Below, piece by piece: positions 1 through 9,077 of a DNA stretch of 64,000 nucleotides (the first letter of the stretch is position 1; each line of letters opens with the position of its first letter). The translations under genes were made by a program, and so were the position numbers. The DNA comes from Arthrobacter sp. StoSoilB20 (GTDB lineage: Bacteria; Actinomycetota; Actinomycetes; Actinomycetales; Micrococcaceae). Where the stretch lies: assembly GCF_019977295.1 (NCBI RefSeq), contig NZ_AP024651.1, forward strand, positions 1,116,001 to 1,180,000, read 5' to 3'. Below the pieces are notes generated by a model. That model made no database searches. It was given only the letters and a program-made list of their open reading frames with translations, and was not told where the DNA came from.

Positions 1-431
1 TCGCCACGGACATCGGCAAAGCACGGTTCTCGGTGCGGCCACTGGAGTACCTCCAGGCCCCACAAGGCCACCTGATCCTGCAGACGGTGCGCAGCCACGA
101 CCAGTACAACACCACGTTCTATGGCCTGGACGACCGATACCGCGGGATCTCTGATGGCCGCCGGGTCATCCTGGTCCACCCTGAAGACCTGGCCGAACTC
201 GGTTTCAAGGACCGCGATCTCGTGGATGTCATCTCCACGTTCGCCGGGACGGAGCGGCGGGCCAACAGGTTCCGGCTGGTTGAGTACCCCACCGCCAAGG
301 GGTGCGCCGCAGCCTACTTCCCGGAGGCCAACGCCCTGGTGCACCGCGAACTGGTGGCCAGGGAATCCAACACCCCCGGCTACAAGGCCATGACAGTACG
401 TTTCGTCAAAACAGAGGAGGACGGATCCTGA
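1..431 (+). CDS. FdhF/YdeP-type molybdopterin oxidoreductase, C-terminal end (partial)
   Basis: The reading frame is already open at the left edge (first full codon at position 3) and ends with TGA at 429-431, so only about 142 residues are visible. They match the C-terminal molybdopterin-dinucleotide-binding beta-barrel of formate-dehydrogenase-like enzymes of the FdhF/YdeP family: an HDQYNTT segment, a region around VILVHPEDL, and the late YFPEANALV and SNTPGY stretches. In that family this domain closes over the bis-MGD cofactor. The catalytic Cys/Sec region lies outside the window, so the substrate cannot be read here. fdhD begins one base after the stop, which supports a molybdenum enzyme whose cofactor needs FdhD-mediated sulfuration. 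Confidence 0.85.
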   Translation, partial: ATDIGKARFSVRPLEYLQAPQGHLILQTVRSHDQYNTTFYGLDDRYRGISDGRRVILVHPEDLAELGFKDRDLVDVISTFAGTERRANRFRLVEYPTAKGCAAAYFPEANALVHRELVARESNTPGYKAMTVRFVKTEEDGS

Positions 432-432
432 C

Positions 433-1344
433 GTGGGACGCGTAACTCAGCGCCGAAAGGTGCATAAGTTTGTCCTGGACGGCTCGCCGCAAGCACTGGA
501 GCATCCGGTCCGCTTCAAGGAAGACGTACTCGCGGTGGAGGAACCCCTGGAAATCCGCTTGGGCGAGATGTCCTTCTCCGTGACCATGCGGACCCCGGGA
601 GACGACTTTGACCTCGTCGCCGGATTCCTGGTCTCTGAGGGCATCATCTGGGAACCCTCCCAACTGATCTCGGAGCGTTTCTGCGCCGGGGAAAACGAGG
701 ACGGTGTCCAGACCTTCAACGTGGTGGACGCCCAACTCCGGCCCGATGTGGAACGGCCCGATACCGGCCGCAACGTCTATACATCGAGCTCGTGCGGAAT
801 TTGCGGCACGGACTCCATTGACGCAGTCCGCAAAGCCTCGCATCACAGCCCCAAGGAGGACGACGTCACTGTACCGGTCAGGGCGCTCGCCGCATTGCCG
901 GACCGGCTCAGGGAGGCCCAGGCCGTTTTCGATAAAACGGGCGGCGTCCACGCCGCGGGCCTTTTCAGGATCCACGACGACGGCACCTCCGAATTGCTGT
1001 GCCTTCGCGAAGATGTTGGTCGGCACAATGCGGTGGACAAGGTAGTGGGCTGGGCGCTGCGGGCAGGGATGTTGCCGCTGAAGGGGACAGTCCTCCAGGT
1101 CTCCGGCAGGGCGTCCTTCGAGCTGGTCCAGAAGGCGGCCATGGCCGGCATTCCCGTACTGTCTGCGGTCAGTGCGCCCTCAAGCCTGGCCGCTGAGCTG
1201 GCGGAGGAGTCCGGGATTACCCTGGCCGGTTTCAGCCGTGGGCACAGTCTCAACGTCTACGCAGGCCGGGACAGGATCATTGCAGAACCCGCCCAGCCGG
1301 ACGCACTGTCCGTGGGGGATAGCGGCCGATCACTTGGCTATTGA
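433..1344 (+). CDS. fdhD: Formate dehydrogenase accessory sulfurtransferase FdhD
   Basis: The 303-residue protein has the full FdhD layout. The conserved N-terminal block EEPLEIRLGE is followed by TPGDDFDLVAGFL, a CxxC pair (C121 and C124 in SSCGICG) and the downstream VGRHNAVDK and SGRASFELVQKA motifs. In this family the cysteine loop passes sulfur from an IscS-type desulfurase to the bis-MGD cofactor of formate dehydrogenases. The start is GTG, one base after the stop of the upstream oxidoreductase, so the two are probably co-transcribed and translationally coupled. An AGGAGG sequence lies upstream inside the previous gene (about 414-419). Confidence 0.95.
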   Translation: MGRVTQRRKVHKFVLDGSPQALEHPVRFKEDVLAVEEPLEIRLGEMSFSVTMRTPGDDFDLVAGFLVSEGIIWEPSQLISERFCAGENEDGVQTFNVVDAQLRPDVERPDTGRNVYTSSSCGICGTDSIDAVRKASHHSPKEDDVTVPVRALAALPDRLREAQAVFDKTGGVHAAGLFRIHDDGTSELLCLREDVGRHNAVDKVVGWALRAGMLPLKGTVLQVSGRASFELVQKAAMAGIPVLSAVSAPSSLAAELAEESGITLAGFSRGHSLNVYAGRDRIIAEPAQPDALSVGDSGRSLGY

Positions 1345-1468
1345 GCTGGAACAACGTAGATTTTATCCATCGATTGGAAGCGCAGCGAACCCAGAACTGC
1401 CGCGCGGGCATGCACCCCAGGTGCGTGAACCATTCGTGATATCCAGCTAAAGCCCAAAGGGGAATTAA

Positions 1469-4400
1469 TTGCACGACGACCGCCGGATCACTGAACAGCG
1501 CCTCGATCGATTCGTTCGGGAACGCATTCTTCCGGCCATTTACGGCAGGGCAATACCGCTACAGCTCAGCAGCTGGGAGGTACCCGGCGAACCTGTGCCG
1601 GCATCGGAGGCCATGCGCCAGCTCTTCACTCCCCAGGAGCATGGAGCCGCGTGGGGAAAGGCCTGGAGCACCAAATGGCTGCACCTGCAGGGTGAAGTCC
1701 CGCAGGACTGGGGCATGGCTGACTCCACGTCCGTGGAGATCATCGTGGACCTCGGCTTCAACAGCGACGTCCCCGGGTTCCAATGCGAAGGCACTGCGTG
1801 GCGGGCGGACGGCAGCATCATCAAGGCGATCTCGCCACGGAATTACCACGTCCCCCTCAAACTGCTGGGCGGCGGACACTCGGTGGATTTTTACGTCGAG
1901 GCGGCCGCGAACCCGGACGTCGCCCAGGGCTGGTCCTTTGCTCCCACCCCGCTCGGAGACAAAGCCACCTCCGGCGACGATCCCCGGTACCGCCTGGGCC
2001 GCATCGCCATGGCAGAGCTGAACGAGACCGTGTGGGAACTGAACCAGGACATCTGGACGCTCAGCGGGCTCATGCATGAACTCCCCACCGAACTTCCCCG
2101 CCGCCATGAAATCCTCAGGGCCCTGGAGCGGATGCTGGACATCATGGATCCGGACGACGTTCCCGGAACAGCGATGGCCGGCCGTGAGGCCTTGAAGGAA
2201 GTGCTGGGCCGGCCCGCCTATGCCTCGGCCCACCAACTCCTTGCCACTGGCCACGCCCACATCGACTCTGCCTGGTTGTGGCCGGTCCGGGAGACCATCC
2301 GCAAATGCGCCAGGACGTTCTCCAACGTAGTGGCGCTCATGGATGAAGATCCCGACTTTGTGTTTTCCTGCTCCTCGGCGCAGCAGATGGCGTGGATCAA
2401 GGAGTACTTCCCCGAACTTTTCGTCCGGATCCGCGAGAAGGTCAGGGCCGGCCAGTTCATCCCCGTGGGCGGCATGTGGGTGGAATCGGATACCAACATG
2501 CCCGGCGGCGAGGCCATGGCGCGCCAGTTCGTGGAAGGCAAGAGCTTCTTCCTGAAGGAGTTCGACGTCGAATGCCAGGAGGCTTGGCTTCCTGACTCGT
2601 TCGGCTACTCCGGTGCCATCCCGCAGATCGTGAAAGAGGCCGGTTCGCGCTGGTTCCTCACCCAGAAGATTTCCTGGAACAAGGTCAACAGGATGCCGCA
2701 CCACACCTTCTCCTGGGAAGGAATTGACGGCACCCGGCTCTTCACGCACTTCCCGCCGGTGGATTCGTACAACGCTGAACTGCACGGCCGAGAACTGGCC
2801 CACGCAGAACGAAATTACCGGGACCACGGCCGCGGAACCATGTCGCTGGTGCCTTTCGGCTACGGCGACGGCGGCGGCGGACCTACCCGGGAGATGGTCG
2901 CGGCCGCGCACCGCACGGCGGATTTGGAAGGATCCCCGAAGGTGCGGATGGGCACCGCGAAGGACTTCTTCACCCAAGCCGAGGCGGAGTACACCAACCT
3001 GCCGGTCTGGGTGGGCGAGATGTACTTGGAAATGCACCGCGGCACGTACACCAGCCAGGCCAAGACCAAGCGTGGCAACCGTCGCAGCGAACACCTGCTG
3101 CGGGAGGCGGAGTTGTGGTGTTCCACCGCAGCGGTTCGTCTCGGTACGGATTACACCTATCCCCGCGAGGAGTTGAAGCGGCTCTGGCAACTGGTCCTCC
3201 TGCAGCAGTTCCACGACATCCTCCCGGGCAGCTCCATCGCCTGGGTCCATCAGGACGCCGAGCGCAACTACGGGGCCATTGCCCGTGACCTTGAGGCCAT
3301 CATCAGTGAAGCCGCCGAGGCTTTGGTAGGCACCGGCAACACCAGCTACCTGCTCAACGCCGCACCGCATCAGCGCAGGGGCGTGCCGGCATTGGGGATC
3401 GCCGAAACCGGCGGACACGGCACCGGCGTCCAGGTGGAGGAGCCGGGCGAGGGCTTCGTGCTCGACAACGGCATCGTCCGCGCGGTGCTGGACGGGAACG
3501 GGCTGCTCACCTCACTGGTGGACCATGCCAGCGGTCGAGACGCCATAGCTCCCGGGGAGGCCGGTAACCTGCTGGAGCTGTTCCGGGACACTCCCAACGA
3601 ATGGGATGCGTGGGACATCGAAGAGTTCTACCGCCGCAACGTCACGCAACTGACGCACGCGGACACCATCGATCTCGAACGTACGCCGGCCGGCGCCGTC
3701 GTGGTGGTCCAACGGAAGGTGGGCGCCTCCACCATCACGCAGCGCATCACGCTCGACGCCGGTGCCAAGTCCCTGGGAATCTCCACCACGGTGGACTGGC
3801 AGGAGCGCGAAAAGATGCTGAAGATCGCCTTCCCGCTGGATGTGAGGGCTGATCGTTCGGCGTCGGAGACACAGTTTGGCCACGTCTTCCGGCCGACGCA
3901 CACCAACACGTCCTGGGAAGCTGCAAAGTTCGAAATCTGTGCACACCGCTGGATCCACGTTGCCGAGCCCGGTTATGGCGTGGCCGTCAGCAACTCCTCC
4001 AGCTACGGGCACGACGTCACCAGGGCCGTCCGCACCGACGGCGGAACCACGACGACGATCCGCACCTCGCTGCTGCGCTCGGCCCGGTTCCCGGACCCTG
4101 AAGCAGACAGGGGGGAGCACACGTTGGAGGTTTCCATCAGGCCCGGAGCTGCAATCTCCGATGCCGTCGAAGAGGGGTACAGGACCAACCTGAACCCCCG
4201 GTTCGTGACCGGCGGCCACGGGGTTGATCCTCTGGTGTCGGTCTCGAACCCGGCCATTGTGGTCGAAGCGGTGAAGCTGGCCGAGGATGGGTCGGGCGAT
4301 GTGATCGTCAGGCTCTACGAATCCCTTGGTGAGCGCTCAGCTGCCACTCTCCGGCCCGGTTTCAAGACCACCGGCGTGACAGCCACGGATCTGCTGGAAC

Positions 4401-4498
4401 GGGCTGCAGAAGCTCCTGGAGTCACTGCCGGGGAGGACTCGGCGGTGGACTTGGTGCTCCGTCCGTTCCAATTGGTCACTTTGCGCTTCGCGCGCTGA
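1469..4498 (+). CDS. Alpha-mannosidase, glycoside hydrolase family 38
   Basis: A 1009-residue cytoplasmic enzyme with no signal peptide. GH38 hallmarks are the zinc-binding HAHIDSAW segment (H262, H264 and D266 region), the nucleophile region PDSFGYSG (D376) and QQFHDILPGSS further on, followed by the middle and C-terminal beta-sandwich domains typical of bacterial GH38 proteins of about 1000 residues. It would hydrolyse alpha-linked mannose from oligosaccharides. The TTG start is supported by AAAGGGG at 1456-1462, six bases upstream. The 124 bp before it show no clear terminator after fdhD, only a near-palindrome around 1366-1380. A strong hairpin follows the stop. Confidence 0.92.
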   Translation: MHDDRRITEQRLDRFVRERILPAIYGRAIPLQLSSWEVPGEPVPASEAMRQLFTPQEHGAAWGKAWSTKWLHLQGEVPQDWGMADSTSVEIIVDLGFNSDVPGFQCEGTAWRADGSIIKAISPRNYHVPLKLLGGGHSVDFYVEAAANPDVAQGWSFAPTPLGDKATSGDDPRYRLGRIAMAELNETVWELNQDIWTLSGLMHELPTELPRRHEILRALERMLDIMDPDDVPGTAMAGREALKEVLGRPAYASAHQLLATGHAHIDSAWLWPVRETIRKCARTFSNVVALMDEDPDFVFSCSSAQQMAWIKEYFPELFVRIREKVRAGQFIPVGGMWVESDTNMPGGEAMARQFVEGKSFFLKEFDVECQEAWLPDSFGYSGAIPQIVKEAGSRWFLTQKISWNKVNRMPHHTFSWEGIDGTRLFTHFPPVDSYNAELHGRELAHAERNYRDHGRGTMSLVPFGYGDGGGGPTREMVAAAHRTADLEGSPKVRMGTAKDFFTQAEAEYTNLPVWVGEMYLEMHRGTYTSQAKTKRGNRRSEHLLREAELWCSTAAVRLGTDYTYPREELKRLWQLVLLQQFHDILPGSSIAWVHQDAERNYGAIARDLEAIISEAAEALVGTGNTSYLLNAAPHQRRGVPALGIAETGGHGTGVQVEEPGEGFVLDNGIVRAVLDGNGLLTSLVDHASGRDAIAPGEAGNLLELFRDTPNEWDAWDIEEFYRRNVTQLTHADTIDLERTPAGAVVVVQRKVGASTITQRITLDAGAKSLGISTTVDWQEREKMLKIAFPLDVRADRSASETQFGHVFRPTHTNTSWEAAKFEICAHRWIHVAEPGYGVAVSNSSSYGHDVTRAVRTDGGTTTTIRTSLLRSARFPDPEADRGEHTLEVSIRPGAAISDAVEEGYRTNLNPRFVTGGHGVDPLVSVSNPAIVVEAVKLAEDGSGDVIVRLYESLGERSAATLRPGFKTTGVTATDLLERAAEAPGVTAGEDSAVDLVLRPFQLVTLRFAR

Positions 4499-4513
4499 TC
4501 CCAAGAGACAGCA

Positions 4514-4560
4514 AAACGCCGACGGCATTGCGGGGAAATCCTGCAATGCCGTCGGCGTTT
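4514..4560. terminator. Bidirectional rho-independent terminator between convergent genes
   Basis: A perfect 18-bp inverted repeat (4514-4531 and 4543-4560, starting AAACGCCGACGG) surrounds an 11-nt loop. The T-rich arm end serves either strand. It sits between the alpha-mannosidase stop (4498) and the stop of the minus-strand gene (4578), so it probably ends both transcripts. Confidence 0.9.
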
Positions 4561-4577
4561 GTTCGTGTTGCCGGTGC

Positions 4578-5657
4578 CTATTCGACCAACTCGACGTCCA
4601 CTGCGTCCTTCAAGATCTGGGTCCGCAGGGGGATCACGGATTCGTAGCTCTTGATTTCGGCCGGAATCTTCTTGGAGAACACTTCCTCGACCAGAGCCGG
4701 CATTTCCTTGACACCGGACAGGTAGCGCTTGGCAGCGAAGTCGAACTCCGACCTGTTGTTCCGGATACGGGTGTTGAGGACCTTCAGCTCGTCGGCAATC
4801 TTGCGGAATTCCTCATCGGAGGCATTGCGGGCGGTGGCGTCGTCGACCTTTTGGGTCATCTGATCCTTGATCTTCACGAATTCGTTGTAGTTCTCTTCGG
4901 ACTTTGCCGTGATCTCGGCGTTCGATTCAAGCTGTGCCACCCGGTTGTCCAATGTGCGGGCAAACTCGACGTAGGCCACGTTCTTGGATTCCTTGAGTTG
5001 GTCCACCGCTTCCCGGCAGGGACCTGCGGCCTGGCCGAGCAGTGTTTGGCGTTCACGAAGGGTGGCGGCTTTGGAGCCAACAAACAAGCCGTTGCAGCCG
5101 GCTCCGTCTTCCCTGAAGAGACCTTCAAACTGCGGGTATGCCTCCACCAGTCCTTCCATGTGGTCGATGAAGCCCTGGTAGGACTCTTCCAGTTGCCCCA
5201 CGGCGACGCCGACACCGCCATCGGCGGGGGACTGGGCGTTCTTGACCGTGGACAGGGCCGCACGGGCGTCATTGACAGCCTGTTGGAACGCGTCCCGCTC
5301 TTTTGCGGAGTTCTTCTCCGCTTCCTCCTGGGAGGCGGGGGCGTTCCGGGCTTTCTTGTACGCGGCCAGGTAGGCGTTGGCCGCGGGCTGAAGCTTGCCC
5401 CGCGCATCCACCAACGCCGTGAGGTGTCCGTCTTTCAGGGCCTGCAGGTTTTCCTTGCGTTGCTGCCCGGAGAAGTGCGCCACAGCTATCACCGCCGCCA
5501 CGGCAATGATCACCAGAACAACAGCACTGGAAACAAGGATCAGTGCAAGCCTGCGCTTCCTGGGCACCGGCGGCTGGGCGGGATCGGGTTGGGTGGGACC
5601 GGGTTGGGCGGGATCGGGTTGAGGGGCAGGCTGGGCGGGACCGGATTCAAAAGTCAT
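4578..5657 (-). CDS. Membrane-anchored coiled-coil protein with proline-rich cytoplasmic N-terminus
   Basis: I do not recognise a named family. The 359 residues begin with about 33 residues of P/A/Q/D repeats (PAQP units), then a basic stretch RKRR and one transmembrane segment at about 37-60. The remaining roughly 300 residues are predicted outside the membrane, charged and helix-rich. Two cysteines sit in the outer domain (GAGC and AAGPC contexts), well placed for a disulfide. It starts 3 bases after the stop of the gene at 5661-6569, which has the same architecture, and ends the apparent operon led by an amino-acid ABC importer. The role is unknown; envelope sensing or scaffolding is only a guess. 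Confidence 0.8.
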   Translation of the reverse strand: MTFESGPAQPAPQPDPAQPGPTQPDPAQPPVPRKRRLALILVSSAVVLVIIAVAAVIAVAHFSGQQRKENLQALKDGHLTALVDARGKLQPAANAYLAAYKKARNAPASQEEAEKNSAKERDAFQQAVNDARAALSTVKNAQSPADGGVGVAVGQLEESYQGFIDHMEGLVEAYPQFEGLFREDGAGCNGLFVGSKAATLRERQTLLGQAAGPCREAVDQLKESKNVAYVEFARTLDNRVAQLESNAEITAKSEENYNEFVKIKDQMTQKVDDATARNASDEEFRKIADELKVLNTRIRNNRSEFDFAAKRYLSGVKEMPALVEEVFSKKIPAEIKSYESVIPLRTQILKDAVDVELVE

Positions 5658-5660
5658 GGC

Positions 5661-6569
5661 CTATTTCCCGTCCTTGCCTGCAGCATCAAACTGGTCAGTG
5701 CGTATCTTGAGGGCACTTTCGAGCGCTTTGTTGGATTCGTTGGCGTTGGCCACCAACTGGTTGTACTTCTCCTTCATGGCGCTCTCATACTTGGTCTGTG
5801 CCGCTGACAGGGCATCGTTGATGTCCAGCATGGCTACACCGGCCAGAGTGCGTTTGGCCAGCCGCTCAAGGTCGTCCTTGCTGTCCAGGACTTCCTGTTG
5901 CTTGTCCCGCTGTCCGCGAATGATGCCTTCCACCGCCGTCAGCAGTTCAGTTGTTTCAGCATCGGTGCCGTCCTTGGCGGTGCTCATCGCAGCAAGGCAC
6001 TCATCGGCGCCTTTGACGTAATCCGCGGAGTACGACTCAGCGCCAACGTTCAGCGTGGAGTGCAGCGGCGCGCAGGGACCGCCGATGGATTCGTTGATGT
6101 TGGAGGTATCGACCACGAGTTGGTCGTTATAGGCGATCACGGCGCCGTACTGTTCCTTGAAGCGGTTGAAGGCGTCCCCGATTTCCTGTTCCTGGACTGC
6201 CGGCGAGGACGCCATCCGATCCAGCCGGTCCAGGTTGGTCCGTGACTCGCGCTTCAGGCGCTCACCATCCCGGTTGAGGACTTTCTCCTTTTCCTCCTGC
6301 TCCGCGTTTTCGGTCATCACGCTTGAGTAGCGGACCGAAAACTGGTTGAACAGGGGATCGTAGAGATTCATCGAGTTGTCCAGAATTGCCCGCTCCTTAT
6401 CCAAACGGACAACATCTGCGTGCTGGACACCTGCCGGGCGGGAGAGCGCAAACCAAGTGCCGAGCCCGCCTGCCGCAACCACAGCGGCGACCACCGCGGC
6501 AATGATGATGGTACGCCGGGACTTCCTGCGGCCGGTTTCGGGTGTTGCGTCCAAAGTCTCTTCCCCCAT
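5661..6569 (-). CDS. Membrane-anchored coiled-coil protein, likely paralogue of the downstream gene product
   Basis: This 302-residue protein has a short cytoplasmic head rich in R/K, one transmembrane segment (about 20-43) and a long extracytoplasmic helical domain with many E/K/Q. It again carries two cysteines (GGPCAPL and ADECLAA contexts). The topology and cysteine arrangement match the neighbouring 359-residue protein, suggesting an old duplication, although identity looks low by eye. It starts 13 bases after the ATPase stop, so it should be in the same transcript as the ABC importer. No function is assigned. Confidence 0.8.
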   Translation of the reverse strand: MGEETLDATPETGRRKSRRTIIIAAVVAAVVAAGGLGTWFALSRPAGVQHADVVRLDKERAILDNSMNLYDPLFNQFSVRYSSVMTENAEQEEKEKVLNRDGERLKRESRTNLDRLDRMASSPAVQEQEIGDAFNRFKEQYGAVIAYNDQLVVDTSNINESIGGPCAPLHSTLNVGAESYSADYVKGADECLAAMSTAKDGTDAETTELLTAVEGIIRGQRDKQQEVLDSKDDLERLAKRTLAGVAMLDINDALSAAQTKYESAMKEKYNQLVANANESNKALESALKIRTDQFDAAGKDGK

Positions 6570-6582
6570 TTCCTTGAGCCTC

Positions 6583-7377
6583 CTAGACGTCGTGCTGGAG
6601 CCGTTTCACAAAAAGTTTGGTGCGTTCCTGCGTGGGTGCCCGCAGGACATCTGCAGCAGGACCGCGTTCGACCACCACACCGCCGTCCATGAAAATTACT
6701 TCGTCCGCCACATGCTGGGCGAAGGCGAGTTCGTGGGTCACGATCACCATGGTCCACCCCTCTTCGGCGAGTTCCTTGATGACTCCCAGGACTTCCCCTA
6801 CCAGTTCGGGGTCCAGCGCAGAGGTGGGTTCATCGAACAGCAGGAGCTGGGGCTTGAGCGCCAGGGCCCGGACGATGCCCACGCGTTGCTGCTGTCCGCC
6901 GGAGAGCTCAAAGGGGTAGGCATCGCGCTTATCGGCCAGCCCCACCCGCTCCAGAAGCCGTTCCGCCTCGGCAACGGCCTCGGCTCGTGGCCTCTTCTGG
7001 ACCTGGATGGGGCCCTCGGTGATGTTTTTCAGCACCGTCATGTGCGGGAAGAGATTGTAGTGCTGGAAGACCATGGCACTGCGGTCACGCAACTCCGCGA
7101 TCTCTTTCTTGCCCACCTTCGCGTTGAAGTCGATCGACAGCCCTGCGCCGCCGTCGCTGCCCCCGAAGGTGACAGTGCCGCCGTCGGGGGTTTCCAGGCC
7201 GTTCAGCGACCGCAGCACGGTGGTCTTGCCCGAGCCGGAAGGACCGATAAGAGCCACCACCTGTCCGCGGCGGATATCGATGTCGATGTCCCGCAACACC
7301 ACGTTGCTGCCGAAAGCCTTCGCGAGGTTGCGGGCTTGCAGCACTGTGGCGGGGAGTGTTTCGTCAGTGGGCGACAT
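6583..7377 (-). CDS. Amino-acid ABC importer, ATP-binding subunit
   Basis: A 264-residue ATPase of the polar amino acid/cystine uptake class. It has Walker A GPSGSGKTT (45-53), signature LSGGQQQRVGIVRAL and Walker B LLLFDEPTSALD, followed by the switch histidine in VTHELAFA. The ATG at 7377 is chosen because the homologous region begins there. The frame extends further upstream, but that part lies entirely inside the permease gene. It overlaps the end of the permease gene by 14 bases, consistent with translational coupling. Confidence 0.93.
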   Translation of the reverse strand: MSPTDETLPATVLQARNLAKAFGSNVVLRDIDIDIRRGQVVALIGPSGSGKTTVLRSLNGLETPDGGTVTFGGSDGGAGLSIDFNAKVGKKEIAELRDRSAMVFQHYNLFPHMTVLKNITEGPIQVQKRPRAEAVAEAERLLERVGLADKRDAYPFELSGGQQQRVGIVRALALKPQLLLFDEPTSALDPELVGEVLGVIKELAEEGWTMVIVTHELAFAQHVADEVIFMDGGVVVERGPAADVLRAPTQERTKLFVKRLQHDV

Positions 7378-8023
7378 AGCGGTCCAATCTCCTTTCCACG
7401 GCGGACTGCGCCGTGGAAAGGACCAGGCAGATGACCCAGTACACCAAGGCTGCCTGCAGGTACAGGGCCATGAACTCCTGGCTGAAAGCAGCGATCTGCT
7501 GGGCATTGCGGAACAGTTCGGTGACCAGGATCAAGGACGCCAGCGAGGTGTCCTTCACCAGGGAGATGAAGGTGTTGGACAACGGGGGAACCGAGACCCG
7601 GGCTGCCTGGGGGAGGATGATGCGTACCAGCGTCTGCGGCCGGGACATGCCGATGGTGTGGCCGGCTTCCCACTGGCCTTTGGGTACGGACAGGATGGCT
7701 GCCCGGATGATCTCCGCCGCGTACCCGCCCACGTTCAAGGAGAACGCGATAATGGCACTTGGCCAGGGATCAAGCCTGACGCCGATGCTGGGCAGGCCGA
7801 AGAAAATCACGAACAGCTGGACCAGCAGGGGAGTGCCACGGATGACGGAGACATAGAAACGGCCGATTCCGGAGAGCAGCCAGTTGGGGCTCAGCCTCAT
7901 CAGTGCCACCACCAAGGCGAGCACCAGGCCGAAGGCGAATGAGGCGAGGGTCAGGGGAATGGTCCCCGTGACGGCCCCGGTGATGAGCGGGCCGAAGGAA
8001 CTCCAGATGAGGTCCCAGTTCAT
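7364..8023 (-). CDS. Amino-acid ABC importer, permease subunit (HisM/YecS type)
   Basis: This 219-residue inner-membrane protein has about five transmembrane helices and the binding-protein-dependent transport EAA loop (GQWEAGHTIGMSRPQTLVRIILPQA), the site that docks the ATPase. A single permease gene suggests a homodimer. Its ATG directly follows the stop of the substrate-binding protein gene with no gap. Substrate is probably cystine or another polar amino acid, by resemblance to YecS/TcyL, but it is not proven by the sequence. Confidence 0.92.
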   Translation of the reverse strand: MNWDLIWSSFGPLITGAVTGTIPLTLASFAFGLVLALVVALMRLSPNWLLSGIGRFYVSVIRGTPLLVQLFVIFFGLPSIGVRLDPWPSAIIAFSLNVGGYAAEIIRAAILSVPKGQWEAGHTIGMSRPQTLVRIILPQAARVSVPPLSNTFISLVKDTSLASLILVTELFRNAQQIAAFSQEFMALYLQAALVYWVICLVLSTAQSAVERRLDRYVAH

Positions 8024-8839
8024 CTATTTGGTGACGTCCGCGCCGAAGTACTTTTCGGAGATCTTCGCCAGGGTTCCATCTGCCTGGAGGTCAGCCAGTG
8101 CTTTGTCCACGGCAGAGGTGAGCTCGGTTGAGCCCTTGCGGAAGACGAGCGCGCTTTCGGTCTTGTCCGGTGCCTCCGCAGCGACCTTCAGGCCGGAATC
8201 GGGGGTGTTCTTGGCGTAATCCAAGTACGTGAGTTTGTCATTGACGGTCGCGTCCACGCGGCCTTGCTGAACCAACGTAGCGGACTGCGCCCAGCCTTCC
8301 ACGGCCTGGACATTGGCGCCGGCTTCTACAGCCATCTTGTAGAAGTTGCTGGTCAGCGACTGGGCGGTTGTCTTGCCCTTGAGGTCCGCGAAGCTGTTGA
8401 TGCTGGAGTTGTCCGACTTGGTTACCACCACGCCCGTGGAGACGGTGTAGGGAGTGGAGAACTCGTACTTGGCCTTGCGTTCGTCGTTGATGGAAATCTG
8501 GTTGGCAATGGTGTCGAAGCGCTTGGAGTCCAGGCCGGCGAAGATGCCATCGAACTGTGTCTCCTGGAAGGTAGCCTTGACGCCGAGCTTTCCGGCTACG
8601 GCCTGGGCCACTTCGACATCGAAGCCGGTGAGGTCGCCGGCGCCTTCTGCGTGGAAGCTGAAGGGGCGGTACGTGCCTTCGGTAGCGATCACCAGTTCGC
8701 CCTTGGACTTGACGTCCGAGAGGGACGTGTCTCCACCTGACTGCGCGGGAGTTGAACCTCCACCGCACGCTGTGAGCACGAGGGCGGCCGAGGCCAAAGT
8801 GGCGGCGATGATGGAGCGGCGGGTGCGAAGGCTGTTCAT
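8024..8839 (-). CDS. Amino-acid ABC importer, substrate-binding lipoprotein
   Basis: A 271-residue family 3 solute-binding protein. The N-terminus has RR, a hydrophobic stretch and lipobox LTAC (Cys at about 25), so it is probably a lipoprotein on the outer face of the membrane. The mature part shows the family 3 signature GFDVEVAQAVAGKLG and the FDGIFAGLDSKRFD and SINDERKAKYEFS segments. It resembles the FliY/TcyK cystine-binding branch. It is first in a tight five-gene minus-strand run. Confidence 0.92.
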   Translation of the reverse strand: MNSLRTRRSIIAATLASAALVLTACGGGSTPAQSGGDTSLSDVKSKGELVIATEGTYRPFSFHAEGAGDLTGFDVEVAQAVAGKLGVKATFQETQFDGIFAGLDSKRFDTIANQISINDERKAKYEFSTPYTVSTGVVVTKSDNSSINSFADLKGKTTAQSLTSNFYKMAVEAGANVQAVEGWAQSATLVQQGRVDATVNDKLTYLDYAKNTPDSGLKVAAEAPDKTESALVFRKGSTELTSAVDKALADLQADGTLAKISEKYFGADVTK

Positions 8840-9077
8840 GGAGCCATCTTAGCCACCGTAAGGAGCCTTGCTGGGTGTGGGCTTCCGGTGGGCCGCAACG
8901 GGGCGTTAAAAAGGCTGAGTGGGGGCGGTCCCCAACAGCCCGCCACCACTCATCCCCCCAATTGTGATCCCATGGGCGCCACATCCACCGGAAACCCGTT
9001 CTCTGATTCCGGTGTCAGGCTGCAACCGTGTTCACACATTCATGATTGTGCCACGATCTAATGCTTTTGTGAAAGTC

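Noticed and set aside
1559..3418. 619-codon minus-strand open frame opposite the alpha-mannosidase gene
   Set aside because: It is the complement of a well-supported GH38 gene, its translation is rich in G/R/P/H with no domain, and no ribosome binding site fits. High GC suppresses stop codons in this frame.
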